In this document: piece by piece, positions 58,259 to 64,000 of the stretch | Numbering within the stretch: position 1 is the first letter of the stretch | Layout of the letters: each line of letters opens with the position of its first letter | Assembly: GCF_001884045.1 (NCBI RefSeq) | Contig: NZ_MACF01000055.1 | Location: 52,222-116,221 of the forward strand | Origin: Bacillus mobilis | Lineage (GTDB): Bacteria > Bacillota > Bacilli > Bacillales > Bacillaceae_G | Reading direction: 5' to 3' | Length of the DNA: 64,000 bases | Notes under the pieces: model-generated | The model's input: only the letters and a program-made list of their open reading frames with translations | Told to the model about the DNA's origin: nothing | Databases searched by the model: none | Translations under genes and position numbers: made by a program

Positions 58259-60884
58259 ATAGCGATAGGTAAGGTTTTGAAGTAATCTCCACCTTTTCCC
58301 CCGCTCCACACCGTACGTGAACCTTTCAGCTCATACGGCGTTCCCTCTAGTTTTATCTAATAGTAATTCTTTCGAGTTTACATAGCTTCCTGAGTTGGTT
58401 GATTTTCTCAATTTGTTTTGTGTGCAATCGTAATCTATTAACATACCTTAGTACGGTGCCTTCTAGTGATGCATGGATTAATGTATGGATATCTTTATGA
58501 ACGATAATAAGATTCTGAAACTCATCTGTTCCACCAAGGAAAGTGGGTTTCTTATGATGACAGTGAACATCTCTAGCTTTAAGCGGTAATCCAGTAATAA
58601 AACATTTCCCTTTTTGTGCGGAATATTTGGATAGTCTATTGTCCATATATTCGATGCTTCTATTAGGAAGTCTGGATTTCATCAGCTCGGTAAGTTCTTT
58701 GTCCCAATCGAATACTTTTTCATCTGTATAGGGGTTAATGGACTGTGAATAATTTAGATTATTCTTTGTTGTAACCTGTCCTATAGGAAAAAGATATACA
58801 CCTGCTACCCTGTATGTTTTACGTGTATTTTTGTAAAACTTTAGGTATGCCCCTTTCTCTGGAAGTTCATTGGGCTTGCCATACCATGCAATTTTTTTCA
58901 GTCGGTTGTTAAGAGTTCGTAAAACCCTATATTCAATGTCGCTCATATCCTTAACAATGTGAGTAGCATATTGGAAATTATTTTGGACTCCTAATACTAC
59001 TGAATTGTAAAGATTTGCATTGCCGGCCGAAGGATGCTTTTGTATCTCATAGATTCTTTCTTTTAATTTCGTGATGATTTGTTTTTGTTTGTCATCATCT
59101 ATATGCGAGAAGAATACCCTTTTGTTTCCCTTGATAGTAGATTTAAATTTATAACCTAAGAAGGAAGAAGACTTCTTTCGAAGATTAATAATTTTTGATT
59201 TATTTGGTGAGATTTCAAGCTTTAGTCTTTTATTTAAAAAATCAACTACTGCATGAAACCATTTAACCGCTGAATCGTGAGTGTTAGTCATGATTCTAAA
59301 ATCATCTGCGTACCTCACTAAGAATCCTTCTTTAAGTTTAGAATTTCTTCTAAGGTTAACGTATTTGGAATAGTTGACGGAGTATTGGTACCTCGTTTCA
59401 AAGCATTCCCATTGATCGGCTACCCATTGGTCTAAGTCATTGAGGACAATGTTAGATAGCAGTGGTGAAAGAATTCCACCTTGGGGTACGCCTTTTGTTG
59501 GTATACCTTCTCCTTTAATCGGTGCTTTAAGCATTTTGCTAATTACAGCGATTACTCGTTTGTCTCTTATGCCAATATTCCAGACTTGTTTAAGAAGAAT
59601 GGAGTGATTTACATTATCAAAGAAACCTTTTATATCAATATCAACCGTGTAGTGATATTTGTTGATATTTACTAATGTTTGAACTCTTGCAACCGCATGT
59701 CGTGTAGTACGTGTTGGCCTAAAACCATAAGAATGATTGTAGAATTTCCCTTCGCATATTGGTTCCAGAACGTTCAGGAACATTTGTTGGACGATTCTGT
59801 CTTGTATGCAAGGAATACCTAAAGGTCTTTTCCCTTTTGAGTAATTTTTATCTATCCATACACGTCTAACCGATTTTGGTTTGTAGTTTAACACTAGTTC
59901 TCTCATATAATGAATGAACTCATCTTGATTAGTATTAGCAAGATCCAAAATTGTTTTGTCATCAGTACCCGGGGTTTTTGAACCGGTGTTTGATTTAACT
60001 TGCCGATATGCTAATAAAATATTTTCATCCGAAATGACAATCTCTAGTAGGTTCTTGAAATTCTTAGTACCCTCACGACTTCTTTGGAATAAATCATTCT
60101 GTATTCCTGTGAAATCGTAGTATTGTTTATGTCGATTTGCTATCGCGCTCATTGGTGTAGAAATCAGCTCCTCTAAGTGATTTCCAACTCACCTTCTTAC
60201 CCGAAATATGAGCTACAACTCTAACTCGAATTTCTATTGGTAAAACTAGACTTGGGCCTATCCCTCCACTATGTTTCCATAGCTTCAACGGTACTGTGAC
60301 CCTACTTTCACAACCATAAACACATTTCGATTCGTTATTGAATCTTATAGTGAACTTCCCACTGATAGGTGTTTGGTATAGAAGTTGGCTGCTTACCACG
60401 TTCCAATATACCTAGCTTTACATATACCCTTAGATGGCTGCTTTACACCTGTGAGCCTTATAGTCTCTTTGTTGACTATGCCGATTTTCATAACGAATAA
60501 TCTTACTCATCGGTATCTCACACTACATAAGTAGCAAGAAAGGTTTCCCATTCTTTAGTCCTATAGGCGCGTACATTCGCAGTCTTCGTCAGTTCCCCAT
60601 GGAACATTCTCATCATAGGTATTTTATAGCGTCCCGGCCTATCTCTAACCATACCCTCTCTGTAAGAGTGGCTTTAGAATTAGATTCAGCCGACTTCACC
60701 TAGTTTCATACATAACGCAATGTATCTCTATCAAGATAAATGCATGTAGGAGTATTAGACTGTCAGTTTCAGCTCAACATGACGGCTTTCATTCCTGACA
60801 TCGGTATATCAGTTGTACCTAAAATACTTTTAGGCCACCTATTTCGTATCAATTAAGCGACACTTATAAGGTAACGTGTCACAC
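58259..60884 (-). mobile_element. Group II intron inside the helicase gene
   Basis: The 5' end is GTGTGACACG (60,884-60,875), matching the GUGYG consensus. Near the 3' end, domain V can be read (GCCGTATGAGCTGAAAGG then TTCACGTACGGT) followed by domain VI (GGAGATTACTTC, ACCTTACCTATCGCTAT) ending in AT. Exons join as CACGAA-T|TA-AAG, giving His-Glu-Leu-Lys and one 1099-codon frame. The intron is about 2626 bp with one long frame for the RT-maturase; 60,153-60,884 holds the structured 5' domains and no gene. Confidence 0.9.
58353..60152 (-). CDS. ltrA: Group II intron reverse transcriptase/maturase with HNH domain
   Basis: A 599-residue LtrA-type protein. RT motifs: SNTGSKTPGTDDKT (RT0/1), RPLGIPCIQDRIVQQ (RT2), SYGFRPTRTTRHAV (RT3), IDIKGFFDNVNHS (RT4), GVPQGGILSPLL, and the catalytic YADDF in LVRYADDFRIM. 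Maturase domain X follows (about 400-490), then an HNH endonuclease with CFITGLPLKARDVHCHHKKP and NLIIVHKDIHTLIH. It both splices the intron and copies it into DNA. All domains appear intact, so the intron should be mobile. Confidence 0.95.
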   Translation of the reverse strand: MSAIANRHKQYYDFTGIQNDLFQRSREGTKNFKNLLEIVISDENILLAYRQVKSNTGSKTPGTDDKTILDLANTNQDEFIHYMRELVLNYKPKSVRRVWIDKNYSKGKRPLGIPCIQDRIVQQMFLNVLEPICEGKFYNHSYGFRPTRTTRHAVARVQTLVNINKYHYTVDIDIKGFFDNVNHSILLKQVWNIGIRDKRVIAVISKMLKAPIKGEGIPTKGVPQGGILSPLLSNIVLNDLDQWVADQWECFETRYQYSVNYSKYVNLRRNSKLKEGFLVRYADDFRIMTNTHDSAVKWFHAVVDFLNKRLKLEISPNKSKIINLRKKSSSFLGYKFKSTIKGNKRVFFSHIDDDKQKQIITKLKERIYEIQKHPSAGNANLYNSVVLGVQNNFQYATHIVKDMSDIEYRVLRTLNNRLKKIAWYGKPNELPEKGAYLKFYKNTRKTYRVAGVYLFPIGQVTTKNNLNYSQSINPYTDEKVFDWDKELTELMKSRLPNRSIEYMDNRLSKYSAQKGKCFITGLPLKARDVHCHHKKPTFLGGTDEFQNLIIVHKDIHTLIHASLEGTVLRYVNRLRLHTKQIEKINQLRKLCKLERITIR

Positions 60885-62532
60885 ATTCGTGAACTTCATC
60901 AACGATAAGAGCATCAAAGAAGTGTTTCATTTTTCTACGAATATACTCAACAGTAGCTACCTTTCGATATGCTCTTCCTGATTGTTTCGCATCATATGGC
61001 TTCACACGATTCTCTAGCTCTAGTTGTTTTTGCAGCGGTTTATTTCCCTCTTTTATTGCTTGTACTAATTTATTTTCATATTTGGTCCAATCTTTAAAAC
61101 TCGCATATTTCGTTTTTACTTTTGGACTCCAAATGTTTGAATTACAATCAGCACATACACTATTTTTATTTGTTTTCGAATCTAAGTCACTTGCTGTAAA
61201 ATCTTTATACTGGCAGACTTCTTTCTGTTCACCATTAGCTTGTTGAACTATAATAGAAGACGTTTTTTTACGTAACTTAGCACCACAATCTGGACAATAG
61301 TATCCATTCTTATAATATCTTTGCACCTCTTCCTCCGATTTCTTGGAAAGTGCAATTTGCTTATAAGGTAATGGCATCTGTTTAATAGAATCCCCTCGCA
61401 TTGTAGTAAAACTAATGACAAAGAAGGTTGGCTTTTCTGGTTTTGGTCTTCCTGCCTGGATCCAAGATTGATGAATGCGAATTAAATCCTCTGTACGTTT
61501 AATCAGATGTACATCTGCGTCTGGTATTAAGTGTCGTATTTCTTCTTTTGCCCACTTCTCAGTTAGAGTCGGTGGCACAAATACGCAGGTACGATATCCT
61601 TTTTGTCCTGTCAAATGGAAATATCCATCTACTGTCGCTGTCATAATTGCACTTTTTCCGCTCGACATTTCCCCCTGTATAATGATCCCTTTTTGTACTT
61701 GTAATGCTTTTGCTGCACCTGTTGCTACATGTGCCTGTACAGGGAATAATGGTCTTTGGTATGTATCAAAATGAGATAATGCCTGTTCTTTCATCGGTTG
61801 ATGTAAAGGCTCATCTAATTTTGTTACTTTATCAAGCATGACAGGCGAATATTCCAATAGATATTCATTTAAATCATTAATTTCATTGATCTTTTCACCT
61901 GTACCCTCTTGCGGGAATTGACATTTTCCAGTACGTATCATTTCTGATAAAAACTCTTTACAATCCTCCTCTTTTAACGCTACCTGCGCAATAGATAGAG
62001 AAGTAAATTCATTTCTATCAAAATACACATTTAATGGTTGTAACAAATTTCTTGTTAACATCTCTTCATAAATTGGTTTCGCCCATTCTTCTAAAATTGG
62101 GAGACCATATGGAGGAGCCATTAAGAAATCTCTTACTTGCATTTCTGGTGCTTCATCAATTGCCACAATATACTTTTCTTCTAATTCTTTAGAAAACGCA
62201 ATAATTGCCTTTTTTCTATTTACTGTTTGTGTATTTATAAACTCAAATTGCCCTTTCGAATTTACATTCATTTTTTTGCCTAATACATAATGTAATTCTT
62301 CTTTTTGCCCCTCTCCAAAATACAAACGACTAGTACCCATTGATATGGCTGCTCTGAATGACTTTAATGTACTGTCATTCGCACCTAACACTGCAAATTG
62401 CATTTGGTTGTTATGATTAACTGCCATAGCAAAGCAGAAAGCTGAATGTGAAGCAGTGCCTGTCTCCAATTGCAACATCGCTGGTGTTTGTTCCTGGTCA
62501 AATGTATCTTGTTGAATTATTTCTTGTAACAT
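60885..62532 (-). CDS. SNF2-like helicase, exon 1
   Basis: The N-terminal 549 codons plus one base. It contains Walker A QGEMSSGKSAIM (about residue 295), TCVFVPPTL (motif Ia), VISFTTM, a zinc-ribbon insert (GYYCPDCGAKLRKK and NSVCADCNSN), and the Walker B box ALIVDEVHE where the intron interrupts. With exon 2 the spliced protein has 1098 residues, a DEAH-box SNF2-like helicase probably serving plasmid replication, transfer or DNA protection with the adjacent methyltransferase. GGAGGGAAACTT precedes the ATG. Confidence 0.88.
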
Positions 62533-62603
62533 AAGTTTCCCTCCTAAAATAAAAAACGCATCTTATTCGATACGTTTCATGTCCTACTCATTCAATTTAT
62601 TGG

Positions 62604-62831
62604 TTAAAAATCTATAAACTGTTTCCACTCTGGTAATGATTGTTCAGCCGCATGGAGCATATCACTGGCACCTTGAAAAACAGAGAATTGCTCTAATACT
62701 TCCAAAGATGTACCTGCACCTAATTGAGAAGCACATAAACAAATAACTGTAAGTACAATAGCAATACGAAATATACGATTGCTAAACTCCCATACAATGT
62801 ATAGTGCTCCTATCCCTAACAGTACAGACAT
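62604..62831 (-). CDS. Small membrane protein between helicase and methyltransferase
   Basis: A 75-residue protein with one or two N-terminal helices (LLGIGALYIVWEFS, IFRIAIVLTVICLC) and a soluble tail with VLEQFSVFQGASDMLHAAEQ. GGAAAGGAAGAGAGAT precedes the ATG, and it follows the methyltransferase stop by about 15 bp and precedes the helicase by 71 bp. Unknown function. Confidence 0.68.
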   Translation of the reverse strand: MSVLLGIGALYIVWEFSNRIFRIAIVLTVICLCASQLGAGTSLEVLEQFSVFQGASDMLHAAEQSLPEWKQFIDF

Positions 62832-62846
62832 ATCTCTCTTCCTTTC

Positions 62847-63933
62847 CTAGACAAGTTCTTTGACTTCACCAGTTGGTGTTGCGATGATAAATTTCGCGCG
62901 GCGTTTTTGTAATACAACTTCTTTCGTTGTTGTTTCCAGTTTCTCGAATGAAGTTTCAAAAAACACATTTTCAGAACCACGAACAGCATGGAGTGTATCA
63001 CCTTCACCAAGCAATCCATCTGCCACACCCGTTATCAGCAATAGTCCTAATTGTCCAGAAGCAATTGGCATCTTTGCTCTCTCTGCAGCTGTTTTCTCAG
63101 CTTGAAGTGAGTAACCATTTCCTCTATTTAAGCGTTTCTTTAATGTTAAGATCCCCTCTGATTTACCTACACCTTCATAAGCATCTTTATAATCTACGCG
63201 AGATGTGAAAATTAATTTATTTTGATTTCGTAATGTAGGTATAGTCCAACTTTTACGATTCACCATTTGCGCTAATGTATTTACATGTTCTCTAACAAAA
63301 TCTAGTTCTGACATATTCTCACAAAAATTAGCGAATCGATCGTTAAAATATGTATCATTTTTCGTAGCTGCACGCTTACGGCCAATAAAGACACATTGTT
63401 TAAATTGCTCAAATTCTTCATTTTCATCACCAAAACGCATTAACCCGATTTCCTCGTAATTCTTAGCTAAAAAGTAGCTAATTTCATCTCGAGCAAAACG
63501 ATCGTATGGAATGACATACACCATAATGCCACCGTCTTGTAAATAATGGTGTGCACGCTTTAAGAAGTTAAACTCCATTTTCTCTGATTTCTTTTTTTCT
63601 GTCCGAAGCTCTGTATTATACGGTGGGTTTAAAAAGATAAGTGGAAAATAGTCATGACTAATCATCATACTTTCAAAGCTAGAGCGTATTACTACGTCTA
63701 ATTGCTCTTTTGCTTTGTTATATCGATTTGCATCTAATTCCACACCATATGTATCAAGTTGTATACCAACTTGTTTCACCGCATCTGCAAAACTTCGTAA
63801 AATTGTACCTTCTCCACAACATGGATCAAAGCAAGCATAAGCTCGCTCTGATTCCATTTGTAATAACTGTATTAAATGATTCCCTTCTGTTAGTGGTGTT
63901 GGATAAAATCCCGCCGCTAAATCATTTCCTAAA
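62847..63933 (-). CDS. Adenine-specific DNA methyltransferase (DUF6094-like), C-terminal exon
   Basis: A partial gene: the first part is beyond an intron that runs off the window edge. The visible 361 or so codons begin LGNDLAAGFYPTP and include motif I (ACFDPCCGEGTILRSFAD), the adenine-MTase motif NPPYN (LIFLNPPYNTEL) and VYVIPYDRF. No target-recognition domain is obvious in the rest, as in DUF6094-type methylases of plasmids. The apparent start MEITSKTYLS is intron sequence. The gene is next to a helicase, suggesting joint action in modification or replication. Confidence 0.82.
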
Positions 63934-64000
63934 ATTGTCGATAGGTAAGTCTTTGAGGTTATCTCCAACTTTTCCCCCGATCCGCACGGTACGTGCCACT
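63934..64000 (-). mobile_element. 3' end of a second group II intron (partial)
   Basis: On the minus strand, GTGGCACGTACCGTGCGG (domain V arm), then GGGGGAAAAG, and domain VI (TTGGAGATAACCTC, GACTTACCTATCGACAAT) closely follow the first intron end. The end base (63,934) is placed by analogy and by the AT ending. The body and the upstream exon lie beyond the window. Confidence 0.8.

Noticed and set aside
58259-58292. MEITSKPYLSL as the true start of the downstream helicase part
   Set aside because: The residues come from intron domain VI; an identical-looking start appears at the second intron end.
1-64000. CRISPR arrays, tRNA or rRNA genes
   Set aside because: No regularly spaced repeats of CRISPR type and no tRNA- or rRNA-like sequence were recognised.

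Overview
ORGANISM AND REPLICON. The window is AT-rich, uses strong AGGAGG-type ribosome binding sites with many TTG/GTG starts, and carries Bacillus hallmarks: a Rap/Phr pair, SpoIIP, a PagR-like ArsR regulator, BdbC, and XerS-like and topoisomerase III genes. The right half (about 38-64 kb) looks like the backbone of a large Bacillus cereus-group plasmid of pXO1 type: plasmid-borne Hfq, Rap/Phr, PagR-like regulator, secreted thermonuclease, topoisomerase III, NERD protein, many small membrane proteins, an SNF2-like helicase and a DNA methyltransferase, the last two interrupted by group II introns. The plasmid assignment is inferred from gene content; no replication origin was seen.

LAYOUT. 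(1) 1-2.1 kb: a MarR-type regulator and an ArsP-like permease with two very small proteins; the regulator and both small proteins carry vicinal cysteine pairs, suggesting a thiophilic metalloid system. (2) 2.4-7.8 kb: a Tn7-like transposition operon tnsA-tnsB-tnsC-tniQ on the minus strand, with a four-site transposon end beside tnsA. (3) 7.8-38.1 kb: a 30-kb metal and thiol island: CsoR/CopA/CopZ, a Zur-box-controlled zinc-binding lipoprotein, Met/His-rich lipoproteins, a TlpA-like thioredoxin with a second Lgt, a Csp copper-storage protein, a CcdA-like protein, a DUF1326/DUF2182 pair, an SH3/M23 cell-wall hydrolase, thioredoxin plus a nitrite/sulfite reductase-like protein, an amino-acid ABC transporter behind a His-codon leader peptide, tyrosinase, multicopper oxidase, a two-component system and SpoIIP. 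The island ends at 38,087 in a second transposon end with the same orientation and the same site spacing as the one beside tnsA. (4) 38.1-44.4 kb: PD-(D/E)XK protein, tyrosine recombinase, Rap/Phr, Hfq, PagR-like regulator, BdbC. (5) 44.4-64 kb: mostly minus-strand plasmid-maintenance and transfer-like genes, with one 51-bp hairpin repeated three times in the leaders of three genes, and two group II introns.

HOW IT WORKS TOGETHER. The island covers copper at several levels: cytosolic sensing (CsoR), export (CopA), chaperoning (CopZ), storage (Csp), extracytoplasmic oxidation (multicopper oxidase), surface Met/His binding and envelope thiol repair. An 11-bp direct repeat near several of these genes probably marks the regulon of the linked two-component system.

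MOST NOTEWORTHY. A promoter-hairpin-gene module occurs three times (SNase, topB and a membrane protein). A His-codon leader peptide sits before five mutually exclusive RNA segments. Two same-orientation Tn7-like ends flank the metal island. A 32-residue GGWPGGHG-repeat peptide sits next to the copper operon. A set of vicinal-cysteine proteins surrounds the ArsP-like permease. A helicase can be restored to one 1098-residue frame by removing a 2.6-kb group II intron.
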